Part shown: positions 25,101-34,456 of the stretch, piece by piece
How the letters are laid out: each line of letters opens with the position of its first letter
Numbering within the stretch: position 1 is the first letter of the stretch
DNA from: Oscillospiraceae bacterium
Lineage (GTDB): Bacteria; Bacillota; Clostridia; Oscillospirales; Ruminococcaceae
Assembly (NCBI GenBank): GCA_017473015.1
Contig: JAFUNP010000007.1
Location: 1-64,000, forward strand
Reading direction: 5' to 3'
DNA: 64,000 bases
Made by a program: the position numbers and the translations under genes
The notes under the pieces: model-generated
Database searches by the model: none
Told to the model about the DNA's origin: nothing
What the model saw: only the letters and a program-made list of their open reading frames with translations

Positions 25101-25551
25101 CCGGCAGAGTGTAGCCGTAATTCATGGCCCTGTCTATGGCCAGATTATGCAGAGCATCACTCTGGGCTTCGTCACAGATGGTAAAATCGGGGCTGATGTC
25201 CAGACTTTGGAAATTTTCCCTCACCAGCTTAATGCAGAAAGAGTGTATTGTGGAAATATTTGCTTTCTGTAACGCTACCTTCTGCATTTTTATATAGTTG
25301 TTCTGTGGATTTTCCCTTATCTTTTCATTTATACCTTTTTCAATTCTGTTTTTAAATTCGGCGGCAGAGGCGTTGGAGAAAGTGGTCATCACCATTTTTT
25401 CTGCTGAAACAGGATGTTGTTCGTCCAGCAGCAGATTCAGCGCCCTGGCCACCAGCACAGTGGTCTTGCCGCTGCCTGCGGCAGCACTGACTACAGTCAG
25501 CCTGTCAGCAGGGGCCATAGCCTGCAATTGTTCCCGTGTCCATTCAGGCAT
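22159..25551 (-). CDS. addA: helicase-exonuclease AddA
   Basis: AddA is the UvrD-type motor and nuclease subunit of AddAB, which processes double-strand DNA ends for RecA, as RecBCD does in E. coli. The 1130-residue protein has Walker A AAAGSGKTTVL near 23-33, helicase motifs II (EDEFQDTS) and III (VVGDVKQSIYGFRKA), motif V/VI (TMHTSKGLEFPVCF; RLLYVAFTRSKN), and a C-terminal RecB-like nuclease with GVMDCVLQNGDEITIIDYKTD near 1070-1090. The stop of addB abuts its ATG, and AAAAGGAGG lies in the addB end, so translation is coupled. Length and motifs are normal. Confidence 0.97.
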   Translation of the reverse strand: MPEWTREQLQAMAPADRLTVVSAAAGSGKTTVLVARALNLLLDEQHPVSAEKMVMTTFSNASAAEFKNRIEKGINEKIRENPQNNYIKMQKVALQKANISTIHSFCIKLVRENFQSLDISPDFTICDEAQSDALHNLAIDRAMNYGYTLPDFKTFVSFYGKSSRDNIIREFLRQMDYFFSALPHPAQAAAKMAEEYGSVDMKDSPAFDRIMKSMELQADYLVYLAGRMEKLYMAADFEGYDSGIPLVKNQAAEILAAVQSQDLDKLKQLTAAKAVSLGRAKPKCAESVLINEKIYTDVYKKQVKIIAGLLEYLDGDQYRRDMDMTKRYVDVLFTVYLKYQEILLGLKKERKMFEFSDFEHFALQLLQNDDGTPTSLALGLRDEFEYIMEDEFQDTSYVQDAIFTMLAKENQKNLYVVGDVKQSIYGFRKASPQIFLDKRQIGLDDGERGNTIFLPHNFRSSYSVIEGVNYIFRRLMSKDCGGVDYDEHEELRTKKAPDDTVGVKLNIYAENEVENVTAEISRMIKEGYEINDNGTLRPVQSGDFAILLRDKAKFGLYKDALEKLGYEAFVRDDELILQKQEIQSIINLMRVVANPLQEVYLTATMFGDLFDFTLDDILKIRSDNPKINLYKALALSPKKKAADLLAVLKDLTYIAGVYSADKLIDYICKKTGYYSKLSFSEDGVEKRENIRWFIDFARNWAKTHPSDLAAFLRRVDMYLEKGKGNNPEGQKNNNAISIMTMHTSKGLEFPVCFVPGLDKKFNTWDSIKRLLLDTQLGIGMYANSRFGYNNSTLNIHAIKAAIKDNMHNEEMRLLYVAFTRSKNLLVLSAQYSRNFSQSVIDRAVACTDGVPHPAQLQNATCPAQWLAAAFSGHPAIADMYSFGSEDRKIPQTIEINFLDGTADTSEAYEEDVQVEIQANTGKIMENLAFVYPHTRRTKLPIKMSVSEISKSTPLVLAKPDFIKGEKASAAEKGTAMHRFAQHVDILLARTDLETELARLENSGMADRKLLNIPAIEKFIFSDVADMILNSEKVYTEKDFLVPYNAAQALADESYSDDEVLIQGVMDCVLQNGDEITIIDYKTDFIYTMDTLFRRYEKQLELYRYGAKQLFGTDKVKCILYSFCLDDYMEF

Positions 25552-28500
25552 TTATTCTTCCTCCTTTTCCATTTTGTCAAACTGGTTGTCCGCCATTTCC
25601 CTGGCTTTGCCTTTGTTCTGACATACCGATGCAAACCGACACCAGCGGCATGGACGGAAACCTCCTTCGTTTTCCAGGGGCATACTGTCAAATTTACCGG
25701 AGTAAATGCCGTCTGCCATCTGTTTTATTTCATCTTTTACATAATCCAGAATAACATTGAATTTCTTTTCACCGGCTATTTCGCTGCCGGCTATTTTTTT
25801 GATTTTGTCATCGCCCATCAGCAGTCCGTAGCGGCCCTGGCGGCTGGTGTCAAAGGCGTGGCTGATTTCGGGGTTGTCCAGTGCCATGCCCACAGCGGTG
25901 TACAGGCTTTCCTCGTCCTTGTCAAACTTAAACCGTGCATCTGATGGCTGATAAACCACAGCCCCCGGCTTCATCGGTTTGTCGCCTCTGGCAAAGCCGG
26001 CCTCCAGCAGTGCGTTCATATACAGCAGCAGCTGGGTGGACAGCCCATTGTACACTTCGTCCAGGTCAAATTTCTGGTTGCCTGTTTTATAGTCGATTAT
26101 GCGCAGATAGTCGCTTTCCTCTCCGCGGTACACATCCACTCTGTCTGCCACGCCAATTACATTTACGCTTTTGCCGTTTTCTGCTTCGATGTGCAGCGGC
26201 GGTACTCTGCCTCCCATGCCTATTTTTTCTTCAAAGGCCACCGGACGGAACAGGCTGTGGGCCTGCTCGGTGTGTATATACTCCAGCAGCTGTAAGGCAT
26301 TGGCTTTCATATTGTCGTATTGTGCAGTGAATTTCACATCCTGTGAAATTTCCGGCGGATAGTTTTCCTGTATAAATTTTTCCACTGCAGTGTCAATGTC
26401 CTTTTCAATTTCTGTCCATGGTGTCCGGTAGTATTCCTCGCCGTACTTTTCCATTACGGTCTGGGCGATAAAGTGCAGATAGTCACCGGCTATGCGGGCA
26501 TCAAACTCCGCTTTTTCCAAAGGTTTTATGCGCAGTATTCGCTGTAAAAAGTACATAAATGCGCACTGAAAATAGTTCTGTGCGTGGGTAGGGGAGATGG
26601 TAATACTGTCCCCCAGCACAGTTTCCAGCAGAGACAGGTCTCGGATTTCAAACTGTCTTGTTCGCAGACCGTCCACAGTGATTTCCAGCGACTCCAGCAG
26701 GCTCTGCCAGCTGCGGCGTGTCAGGTTTGTGGCCTGACCGCTGACATAATCGGTAAAAAATTCCTTTGTCACCGCATAATCTTCCACCGACAGATTTACC
26801 TGTGGCAGCTGCAGCCTTTCTTTCAGCAGCTGTACCTGGGCACTGAGTATCTGGCGGCTGTCTATATTTTTTTTACATCCTGAGATATACAGGTATTCTC
26901 CGGCACTGGTCAGCGCTTTGTAATAATACAGATTTTCAAAGCTGAACAGATTTTCAAAATTGTTTTTCAGCGGATAGTTGTTTTCTTTCAGATATTCTCT
27001 GTCAGATGATGAAATCAGTCCGCTTTCGTTGACAATGGCAGGGAAAATATCCTGGGCAGCACCGATGATAAACACCGCTTTTACGCTGTCCAGCTTCATT
27101 CTTTTGGGGTCAGTAATCATCACACAGTCCTGGGTCTGTGGGGCGAAGCCTATCTGTACTCCCTCGGCTATCAGAGTGAACAATGTTTCCATATCGGCAC
27201 ATGGAATTATATCTTCGCCGGATATATTGTGCAGTTCATCCAGACAGTCTATGGCTGTTTCCCATTGGCGCAGCAGCAGCTGGCGGTCTTCTTCTTTTTC
27301 CAGCATTGGTGCGATGGCCATTATCTTTTCGTCACAGCCTAATTCCAGGGCGATGGAATAGCAGCTTTCCAGTATCTGTGCCCCTGTAGGGCTGTCAATT
27401 TCAGCAAAAGGAGCAAAAACCTCCGTCAGATAACGGCGTATTCCGTTTATGGCTGTCAGTGTTTCCAGCTCATCTTCTTCCGGCTGTGGCTTCAGACCGC
27501 CCGGTGACAGGCTGAATTCCTGCCGGAAATCAAAATCATAATCCTGCCACACATACAGATAGTTTTCCAGCGTGGCTATATCTTCATCATCAAAACAGGT
27601 CAGCCCTGTTTTCAGCAGAGGCATTACGGTTTCCGGTGTTACACCGCCGGCCATCACTGCAAGTATGCTGCGGAACAGCACTACAGGCGCAGAAGAGGAT
27701 ATGATTCTGTTTGCATCTATAAAGTATGGTATGCCGGCCAGCGTCAGGCTTTCCTGCAGTTGATTTTCGTATTTGTCCATCTGCGGGCACACCACAGTAA
27801 TGTCGTTGTAGGTGAAACCCTGTCGCACCAGCCTGTTTATCTGTGCTGTCACATAGCACACCTCGTCAAACTGGTTTTCAAACTCTGTCACAAACACATG
27901 GTTGTTTTCGCAGGGTTCTGTGTCCATACCCTGTAAAAACAGGTCCACATTGGTCAGGTCGCTGTTGGAAAAACGGTAATTTTCTCTCATTACCACCGGC
28001 GGTGCTATCTGTTTGTCTATGGCTTTTGCCATGCGTATCAGTTGTGAGGCAGTATTCTGTACAAAGGAAAAGTTGCCTGTGCCTTTTGTGGTGTCGTACA
28101 GACTGTCGCAGGTCAGGGCTATGGTTACATCCAGCGCATCCGCCAGCATTTTTTCTATTATTTTCAGCTGTCCATGACTGAAGCTTTCAAACCCGTCTAT
28201 AAAAATATGGGTGTTGTAAGTGTACTCAAAAGGCAGCATTTCACCCAGTTTACGGTACAAGTCCTCGCTGTCACAGAATTTATCCCCCATCAGTCCGGTA
28301 TATTCAGAATAAATCAACGCCAGTTCTTTCAGCTTCCGGCTTTTGAGTGGTGCATTCTGCGCCAGTGTATACAACACATCCCGGCTTATACCGCTGCGTT
28401 TGAAATCGTCAAAGGTTTCTGCCAGAGAAAAGCTGAAACCGAAATTTGACCGCTGTCTGGAATACAGTGTCAGCATTTTTTTTACATTTTCCACGCTGCG

Positions 28501-28779
28501 GCGTGCCAGCACAGCTTTGCCGGCAGTGGTCAGCACAGTGGAGGAAATCTTTTTATGATTGGAATTTACATCGCGCAGCAGAGAAGTAAAGCTGAACAGG
28601 TCCACCAGGTTTGACTGTGTGTCGTCCAGTGCGGAAAACAGCACCGCTTCACCTGTTTTGGAAAACTGCTCCGGCACTATCAGCAGGCATTTTTCCCCAT
28701 GCTTTGCCAGAGATACTATTTTTTCGGTTATGTAGGTACTTTTGCCGGTGCCGGCTGTACCGATTACAAATTTCAGCAT
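25552..28779 (-). CDS. addB: helicase-exonuclease AddB
   Basis: AddB is the partner subunit of AddAB; it holds a second nuclease with an Fe-S cluster and recognises Chi. I set the start at 28779 (MLKFVIGTAGTGKSTYITEK, 1075 aa), preceded by AGAGG. The frame is open further upstream but that extension crosses the DUF378 gene and lacks a ribosome site. Walker A is GTAGTGKS (7-14). Four Cys for the cluster are visible: one in NYFQCAFMYFL near 778 and three in CRWCRFASVC near the C-terminus. The nuclease motif is DYLRIIDYKTG. It is the first gene of addB-addA. Confidence 0.96.
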   Translation of the reverse strand: MLKFVIGTAGTGKSTYITEKIVSLAKHGEKCLLIVPEQFSKTGEAVLFSALDDTQSNLVDLFSFTSLLRDVNSNHKKISSTVLTTAGKAVLARRSVENVKKMLTLYSRQRSNFGFSFSLAETFDDFKRSGISRDVLYTLAQNAPLKSRKLKELALIYSEYTGLMGDKFCDSEDLYRKLGEMLPFEYTYNTHIFIDGFESFSHGQLKIIEKMLADALDVTIALTCDSLYDTTKGTGNFSFVQNTASQLIRMAKAIDKQIAPPVVMRENYRFSNSDLTNVDLFLQGMDTEPCENNHVFVTEFENQFDEVCYVTAQINRLVRQGFTYNDITVVCPQMDKYENQLQESLTLAGIPYFIDANRIISSSAPVVLFRSILAVMAGGVTPETVMPLLKTGLTCFDDEDIATLENYLYVWQDYDFDFRQEFSLSPGGLKPQPEEDELETLTAINGIRRYLTEVFAPFAEIDSPTGAQILESCYSIALELGCDEKIMAIAPMLEKEEDRQLLLRQWETAIDCLDELHNISGEDIIPCADMETLFTLIAEGVQIGFAPQTQDCVMITDPKRMKLDSVKAVFIIGAAQDIFPAIVNESGLISSSDREYLKENNYPLKNNFENLFSFENLYYYKALTSAGEYLYISGCKKNIDSRQILSAQVQLLKERLQLPQVNLSVEDYAVTKEFFTDYVSGQATNLTRRSWQSLLESLEITVDGLRTRQFEIRDLSLLETVLGDSITISPTHAQNYFQCAFMYFLQRILRIKPLEKAEFDARIAGDYLHFIAQTVMEKYGEEYYRTPWTEIEKDIDTAVEKFIQENYPPEISQDVKFTAQYDNMKANALQLLEYIHTEQAHSLFRPVAFEEKIGMGGRVPPLHIEAENGKSVNVIGVADRVDVYRGEESDYLRIIDYKTGNQKFDLDEVYNGLSTQLLLYMNALLEAGFARGDKPMKPGAVVYQPSDARFKFDKDEESLYTAVGMALDNPEISHAFDTSRQGRYGLLMGDDKIKKIAGSEIAGEKKFNVILDYVKDEIKQMADGIYSGKFDSMPLENEGGFRPCRWCRFASVCQNKGKAREMADNQFDKMEKEEE

Positions 28780-28933
28780 AAAAACCTCTATGAATAAATC
28801 CAAATAAACATTTATTATATTATAATACCATATTATCTGTGCAAAATAAACGCCACAGGCAAAATTTACATATGCTGTATAAACAGGGGGGATGTGCTTA
28901 ATAATAACCCAAAAAGCGAAAGGAAGTAATGTT

Positions 28934-29134
28934 ATGTTAGGTAAAATTGCGCTGGCTTTATTGATTGTAGGCGGCATAAACTGGGGACTGATAGGTCTGC
29001 TCAGCTTTGACCTGGTGGCTTTTATTTTTGGCTCACAGGCATCACTGCTGGCCAGAGCGGTATATACTCTGGTAGGCGTGTCAGCACTTCTGTGCATTCC
29101 TATGCTGATGGACGGCAATAATAACATGGAATAA
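28934..29134 (+). CDS. DUF378 family small membrane protein
   Basis: This 66-residue protein fits DUF378 (YuzA-like). It has two hydrophobic helices with the family elements GGINWGLIGLLSFDLVA and ARAVYTLVGVSAL. The ATG at 28934 is preceded by GAAAGGAAG. The product is a two-span membrane protein of unknown function, and the gene is alone with its own terminator. It is divergent from addB. Confidence 0.85.
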   Translation: MLGKIALALLIVGGINWGLIGLLSFDLVAFIFGSQASLLARAVYTLVGVSALLCIPMLMDGNNNME

Positions 29135-29150
29135 CACATACAAATAATAT

Positions 29151-29181
29151 ATGGCGGACTATTGTCCGCCATTGTGTTTTT
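29151..29181 (+). terminator. terminator after the DUF378 gene
   Basis: A perfect 9-bp stem ATGGCGGAC/GTCCGCCAT with loop TATT is followed by TGTGTTTTT. Confidence 0.9.
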
Positions 29182-29379
29182 GCACCAAACATAATTTTTG
29201 TTGTAAAAATATAAACTTTTGAACCATTATTTGCTTAAATTGTTTAATTCTACAAAATATTGTGAAAAAAGCAGATTTCACACTGATTTTACATTTAAAA
29301 GAATATAATATAAGATGCATTATTATGTAATATAAATTCAAAAACTACATTGAAATTATTAAATACATTGGAGATAAAA

Positions 29380-32313
29380 ATGAAAATCAGAGTGGGTATT
29401 GATATAGGCAGCACCACTGTCAAGGTAGTGATACTGGACAAAGATGACAATGTGCTGTATCAAAGCTATGAAAGACATTTTGCCAAAGTCCGTGAAAAAG
29501 CCGCCGAACAGCTGAAAAAAGCGGCAGATTTTCTCAAAGGCAATCCTCTGACAGTAGCTATTACCGGCAGCGCCGGTCTGGGTGTGGCAAAAGCAGCTGA
29601 CATTCCTTTTGTACAGGAAGTTTACGCCACAGCCGCCGCTGTAAACAGATATGTGCCACAGGCTGATGCAGTAATCGAGCTGGGTGGCGAAGACGCAAAA
29701 ATCATCTTCTTCCGCGGTTCACTGGAAGAAAGAATGAACGGCAGCTGTGCAGGAGGCACAGGTGCTTTTATAGACCAGATGGCCACACTGCTGAATGTGG
29801 ATGTAAACGAACTGGACCGCCTCAGTCTCAGCCACGAAAAAATCTATCCTATCGCCAGCCGCTGCGGTGTTTTTGCAAAAAGTGACATCCAGCCTATCCT
29901 GAACCAGGGCGGCAGAAAGGAGGATGTGGCAGCTTCCATTTTCCAGGCAGTTGTGGACCAGACTATCGCCGGCCTTACCCAGGGCCGTGACCTTGACGGC
30001 ACCATAGTATTTCTGGGAGGCCCGCTGTTTTTTCTGAAAGGCCTGCGCCAGCGGTTTATCGAAACACTGCACCTTGATGCAGAACACGGCATCTTCCCTG
30101 AAAATGCCCAGGTTTTTGCAGCTATCGGCGCTGCTATCTGTTCTGACCAGTACGGCGAAACAGATTATGACAGCCTGATTTCCTATCTGGAAAACGCTGT
30201 GACAGCTTCCTCAATCAGTGACCCTATGCCACCGCTGTTTGAAAGCGAAGAAGAATACAGAATCTTCTCTGAAAGACACGCAAAAGCAACCCCTGCCACA
30301 GTGGATATAGATACATACAAAGGCAAAGCCTGGCTGGGTATCGATGCCGGCTCCACTACCACAAAGATTGTGCTGATGGCAGAAAATGGCGGTATTCTCT
30401 ACAGCTACTACAGCTCCAACAAGGGCAATCCCGTTTCTGTTGTGAGAGAACAGCTGGAAATCATCTACGAAAAATGCGGTGACAGAATAAAAATCTGCGG
30501 CTGCGGCACCACAGGCTATGGCGAAGAACTGATTAAAAACGCCTTCAATGCTGATTATGGTCTGGTTGAAACAGTGGCACATCTGCGTGCCGCCAAATAT
30601 TTCCAGCCAGAAGTTGATTTTATCATCGACATCGGCGGCCAGGATATGAAATGCTTCAAAATCCATGGAGGCGCCGTCGACAGCATTATGCTGAACGAAG
30701 CCTGTTCCTCCGGTTGCGGTTCCTTTATCGAAACCTTTGCCAAGGCACTGGGCTATGATATAGCAACCTTTGCAAAACTGGGCATTTTTGATAAAACACC
30801 TGTTAATCTGGGCAGCCGCTGTACAGTGTTTATGAACTCCAGCGTTAAACAGGCACAGAAGGACGGCGCATCTGTGGAAGATATTTCTGCCGGCCTGTCC
30901 ATTTCTGTAGTTAAAAACGCTATCTATAAAGTTATCCGTGCCGCAAACGCTGATGACCTGGGCAAACACATTGTTGTTCAGGGCGGCACCTTCCTCAACG
31001 ATGCTGTTCTCCGTTCCTTTGAACAGGAAATCGGCCGTGAGGTTATCCGTCCTACCATTGCCGGTCTGATGGGCGCTTACGGCGCAGCCCTCTATGCACA
31101 GGATATGAACAGGGAAGAAACCACACTGCTGACAGCACAGCAGCTGAAAGACTTTGTACACACAGCACGCCCTGTGACCTGCAACCTGTGTACAAACCAC
31201 TGCTCACTGACAGTCAATACCTTTGACAACGGCCGCCGCTTTATTTCCGGCAACCGCTGTTCACGCCCTCTGGGCAAGGACAAATCCACACTGCCTAATA
31301 TCTATCAGTACAAACTGAAACGCCTGCAGGAAATGCAGGGTACAGGCAACGGCACAGGCGCCCGTGGTAAAATGGGCCTGCCTTTCGGTCTGAATATTTA
31401 CGAAAACCTGCCTTTCTGGTATGAACTGTTCACACAGCTGAATTTTGATGTTGTGCTGTCACCGGTTTCCGACAGAAAAACCTATCTGCTGGGCCAGAGA
31501 ACGATCCCGTCAGACACTGTGTGCTACCCTGCCAAACTGATGCACGGTCATCTGCAGCGGCTGATAAATATGGGCGTGGAAAATGTGTTCTACCCTTGTA
31601 TGTCCTATAACTTTGACGAGGGCAAAGGCGACAACCACTACAACTGTCCGGTAGTTGCCTATTACCCTGAACTGCTGGCTGCAAACATGCCTGATGTGAA
31701 GAAAATCAATTTTATGAATTTCTATGTTGGTCTGCATCAGCCAAAAGAATTTGAAAAGAAATTCTCCCAGCACATGCTGGAAATTTTTGGTATTCCTAAA
31801 CGCGAAACTGTAGCAGCTGTAAGAAAGGCTTACACAGCATACAATGCCTATAAAGAAGAAATCCGCACAAAAACCCAGGAATACATAGATTTTGCCCGTG
31901 CCAACGGCAAAAATATTATCGTTATGGCCGGAAGACCTTATCATATTGACCCTGAAATCAACCATGGTATCGATGAGCTGATTTCATCCTTTGACCTGGT
32001 GGTTATCAGTGAAGACGGTCTGTCCCATATCCTGGACAAAGAACCGAGAAAGGTTCTAAACCAGTGGACATATCAGACCCGTATGTATCAGGCAGCGCGC
32101 TACATCTGTTCTCAGCCTGATATGCAGCTGGTACAGCTGGTAAGCTTCGGCTGTGGCATTGACGCCATCACCACAGACGAACTGCGCGACATTCTGGAAG
32201 CCGGTGGCAAGCTGTACACCCAGCTGAAAATCGACGATATTTCCAATCTGGGCGCAGTAAAAATCAGAATCCGCAGCCTTATCGCTGCAATGCAGGCAAA
32301 GGAGGAAAATTAA
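29380..32313 (+). CDS. double BadF/HgdC-type acyl-CoA dehydratase activase-like ATPase
   Basis: BadF/BadG/HgdC proteins are ATPases that send a low-potential electron to 2-hydroxyacyl-CoA dehydratases or related reductases, using a [4Fe-4S] cluster held between two subunits. This 977-residue protein has two such ASKHA domains in tandem: GIDIGSTTVKVVI at residue 6, NGSCAGGTG near 118 and ASRCGVF near 159; then GIDAGSTTTKIVL near 321, EACSSGCGSFIE near 440 and GSRCTVF near 477. A Cys group (CNLCTNHC) near 600 precedes a DUF2229-type region up to 900. The start at 29380 follows GGAGATA. The next gene completes the arrangement; in many Firmicutes both are one large protein. The real substrate is unknown. 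Confidence 0.9.
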   Translation: MKIRVGIDIGSTTVKVVILDKDDNVLYQSYERHFAKVREKAAEQLKKAADFLKGNPLTVAITGSAGLGVAKAADIPFVQEVYATAAAVNRYVPQADAVIELGGEDAKIIFFRGSLEERMNGSCAGGTGAFIDQMATLLNVDVNELDRLSLSHEKIYPIASRCGVFAKSDIQPILNQGGRKEDVAASIFQAVVDQTIAGLTQGRDLDGTIVFLGGPLFFLKGLRQRFIETLHLDAEHGIFPENAQVFAAIGAAICSDQYGETDYDSLISYLENAVTASSISDPMPPLFESEEEYRIFSERHAKATPATVDIDTYKGKAWLGIDAGSTTTKIVLMAENGGILYSYYSSNKGNPVSVVREQLEIIYEKCGDRIKICGCGTTGYGEELIKNAFNADYGLVETVAHLRAAKYFQPEVDFIIDIGGQDMKCFKIHGGAVDSIMLNEACSSGCGSFIETFAKALGYDIATFAKLGIFDKTPVNLGSRCTVFMNSSVKQAQKDGASVEDISAGLSISVVKNAIYKVIRAANADDLGKHIVVQGGTFLNDAVLRSFEQEIGREVIRPTIAGLMGAYGAALYAQDMNREETTLLTAQQLKDFVHTARPVTCNLCTNHCSLTVNTFDNGRRFISGNRCSRPLGKDKSTLPNIYQYKLKRLQEMQGTGNGTGARGKMGLPFGLNIYENLPFWYELFTQLNFDVVLSPVSDRKTYLLGQRTIPSDTVCYPAKLMHGHLQRLINMGVENVFYPCMSYNFDEGKGDNHYNCPVVAYYPELLAANMPDVKKINFMNFYVGLHQPKEFEKKFSQHMLEIFGIPKRETVAAVRKAYTAYNAYKEEIRTKTQEYIDFARANGKNIIVMAGRPYHIDPEINHGIDELISSFDLVVISEDGLSHILDKEPRKVLNQWTYQTRMYQAARYICSQPDMQLVQLVSFGCGIDAITTDELRDILEAGGKLYTQLKIDDISNLGAVKIRIRSLIAAMQAKEEN

Positions 32314-33591
32314 ATGGCTGAACTTATTTATGACGAAACCGGTCGACTTCTGTTTACAGAAGAAATGAGAAAAGAATATACCATTCTTGTTCCCCAGATG
32401 CTGCCTGTACATTTCACAATGATGAGACAGATTCTGGAAAGCTATGGCTACAACTGTGAAACTCTGGGCGGCAACCCACGCGAAATCGTGGACACCGGCC
32501 TGAAATATGTACATAACGACACCTGTTATCCTGCACTGCTGGTTATCGGCCAGCTGATGAGCGCTGTACAGAGCGGCAAATATGACAAAGACAAGGTTGC
32601 CCTGCTTATCACACAGACAGGCGGCGGCTGCCGTGCCTCCAACTATATTCACCTGTTGAGAAAAGCGCTGAAAAAAGCAGGTCTGGAACAGGTGCCGGTA
32701 ATCTCGCTGAACCTGTCCGGTCTGGAAAAGAATCCGGGCTTCAAACTGACCATCAATCTGGGTATCAAAATGCTGTATGCTATGGTTTACGGTGACCTGA
32801 TTGTGCTGCTGGCTAATCAGACACGCCCTTATGAAATCAACAAAGGTGAAACTGACCGGCTGGTTGATTACTGGATGAACAAACTGGTAAAAGAATTTGA
32901 ACAGGGTGTAAAAATCAGCAAAAAACGCGTAGTTGCCAAAATGGACGAAATCTGCGCAGACTTTGCAAAAATCCCTGTGACAGAAAAGAACAAAACCCGC
33001 GTGGGTATCGTAGGTGAAATCTATGTTAAATATTCACCTCTGGGCAACAACAATCTGGAAGAATTCCTGCAGAATGAAGGCTGTGAGGTTGTCGTACCGG
33101 GTCTGATGGACTTTATGATTTTCAAAATCTACAACCGTGAAGTGGATGTAAACCTTTACGGCGGCAAATGGATTAAGAAAACTGTGTGCCGTGTGATGAA
33201 AAAGTATTTTGAAGACTATCAGCAGAGAATGATTGATGTTATCAATAAATATCCGGGCTTCCGTGCTCCGGGTACCTTCAGCCATCTGGAACATCTGGCC
33301 ATGGATTATCTGGGCGCAGGCAACAAAATGGGCGAAGGCTGGCTGCTGACCGGCGAAATGCTGGAGCTTATCAATGACGGCACCAACAATATCGTATGCA
33401 CACAGCCATTCGGCTGTCTGCCAAACCATATTGTAGGCAAAGGCATGATAAGAAAAATAAAAGACGATTATCCTGAAAGCAACATTGTGGCTATAGACTA
33501 TGACCCCGGTGCCACAAAAATCAATCAGGAAAACAGAATAAAACTGATGCTGGCCAATACCGGTAAAATGAAACAGTTTGTAAAACAGTAA
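32314..33591 (+). CDS. HgdB-like 2-hydroxyacyl-CoA dehydratase-type protein
   Basis: The 425-residue product resembles the C-terminal, HgdB-related part of the large activase-like proteins and probably works with the preceding double-BadF protein. Conserved-looking elements are the CYPALLVIGQLM segment near 70, TQTGGGCRASNYIHLLRKAL near 97, and CTQPFGCLPNHIVGKG near 360, with several Cys that could bind a cluster. It starts directly after the stop of the upstream gene (TAAATG), with AGGAGG 9 nt before, so it is translationally coupled. Neither the dehydratase alpha nor beta subunit nor a CoA-transferase is nearby, so it is not a standard hydroxyglutarate pathway. Confidence 0.85.
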   Translation: MAELIYDETGRLLFTEEMRKEYTILVPQMLPVHFTMMRQILESYGYNCETLGGNPREIVDTGLKYVHNDTCYPALLVIGQLMSAVQSGKYDKDKVALLITQTGGGCRASNYIHLLRKALKKAGLEQVPVISLNLSGLEKNPGFKLTINLGIKMLYAMVYGDLIVLLANQTRPYEINKGETDRLVDYWMNKLVKEFEQGVKISKKRVVAKMDEICADFAKIPVTEKNKTRVGIVGEIYVKYSPLGNNNLEEFLQNEGCEVVVPGLMDFMIFKIYNREVDVNLYGGKWIKKTVCRVMKKYFEDYQQRMIDVINKYPGFRAPGTFSHLEHLAMDYLGAGNKMGEGWLLTGEMLELINDGTNNIVCTQPFGCLPNHIVGKGMIRKIKDDYPESNIVAIDYDPGATKINQENRIKLMLANTGKMKQFVKQ

Positions 33592-33623
33592 AACCGTGCT
33601 ATACTTTGATGTGGAGGTGTTTT

Positions 33624-34349
33624 ATGGAAACTTTATATGATAATAAAGCTTTTTTTGAAGCCTATGCAGAAATGCCCCGCAGCAAAGACGGTCTGGCGGC
33701 GGCAGGTGAATGGTACCTTCTGGAGCCTATGCTTTCTGACCTGACCGGTAAAACTGTGCTTGACCTGGGCTGTGGCTATGGCTGGCACAGCAAATATGCG
33801 GCTGACCGCGGTGCGGCATCTGTTCTGGGCATTGACCGGAGCGAAAGGATGATAGCCGAAGCTGAAAAAAGAAATCCTGCAGCAGCGGTTACATACCGCG
33901 TATGCAGCCTTCAGGATTTTGACTATCCGCCGCAGTGCTATGATATGGTTATTTCAAATCTTGTTCTGCACTATGTACAGGACCTGGACAGTGTTTACCG
34001 CAGTGTGTACGATACACTGAAACCGGGCGGTGAATTTGTTTTCAATATCGAGCACCCGGTTTTCACCTCCGGAGTAAACCAGGAATGGCGGACAGCTGAC
34101 GGAAATAATCTGCACTGGCCTGTGGACGATTACTTTTACCCGGGAGAGCGCAATACAAATTTTCTGGGATATACTGTCACCAAATATCACCACACTCTGA
34201 CACAGATTGTCATGGGGCTGATTGATGCCGGTTTTCGCATTGAGGCAGTCAGAGAGGTTGTACCTCCGGAAGAATGGCAGACCATTATGCCTGACGAAAT
34301 GCGCAGACCTATGATGCTGATTGTAAAAGCAAAAAAGGCTGGTAGATAA
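33624..34349 (+). CDS. class I SAM-dependent methyltransferase
   Basis: The fold is a Rossmann methyltransferase: motif I is VLDLGCGYGWHSKYAADRG, the acidic residue after beta-2 is in GIDRSERMI, and motif IV-like residues lie in YDMVISNLVLHYV. I start at 33624 (METLYDNKAFFEAYAEM, 241 aa), after GGAGGTG. It lies 32 bp after the HgdB-like gene, so it may be in the same transcript. The substrate is unknown. It resembles ubiquinone/menaquinone-type small-molecule methyltransferases (UbiE-like), but nothing selects among them. Confidence 0.85.
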   Translation: METLYDNKAFFEAYAEMPRSKDGLAAAGEWYLLEPMLSDLTGKTVLDLGCGYGWHSKYAADRGAASVLGIDRSERMIAEAEKRNPAAAVTYRVCSLQDFDYPPQCYDMVISNLVLHYVQDLDSVYRSVYDTLKPGGEFVFNIEHPVFTSGVNQEWRTADGNNLHWPVDDYFYPGERNTNFLGYTVTKYHHTLTQIVMGLIDAGFRIEAVREVVPPEEWQTIMPDEMRRPMMLIVKAKKAGR

Positions 34350-34415
34350 ACTGCGGCGCTGATTACGGTGCGCAGCTCGACAGGATTTTTAATATTTGAT
34401 ACTTATAAAATATAA

Positions 34416-34456
34416 ATAACCACCTGACTGCAGATAAGCAGGCAGGTGGTTGTTGT
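34416..34456. terminator. terminator between methyltransferase and spoIIE
   Basis: The stem ACCACCTG/CAGGTGGT with inner pairs (CTGC/GCAG) lies between two converging genes. TTGTTGTTT follows on the plus strand. Confidence 0.75.

Noticed and set aside
28780-29172. Upstream extension of addB
   Set aside because: The frame is open, but it overlaps the well-supported DUF378 gene and has no ribosome site. The 28779 start begins directly with the family's ATP-binding loop.
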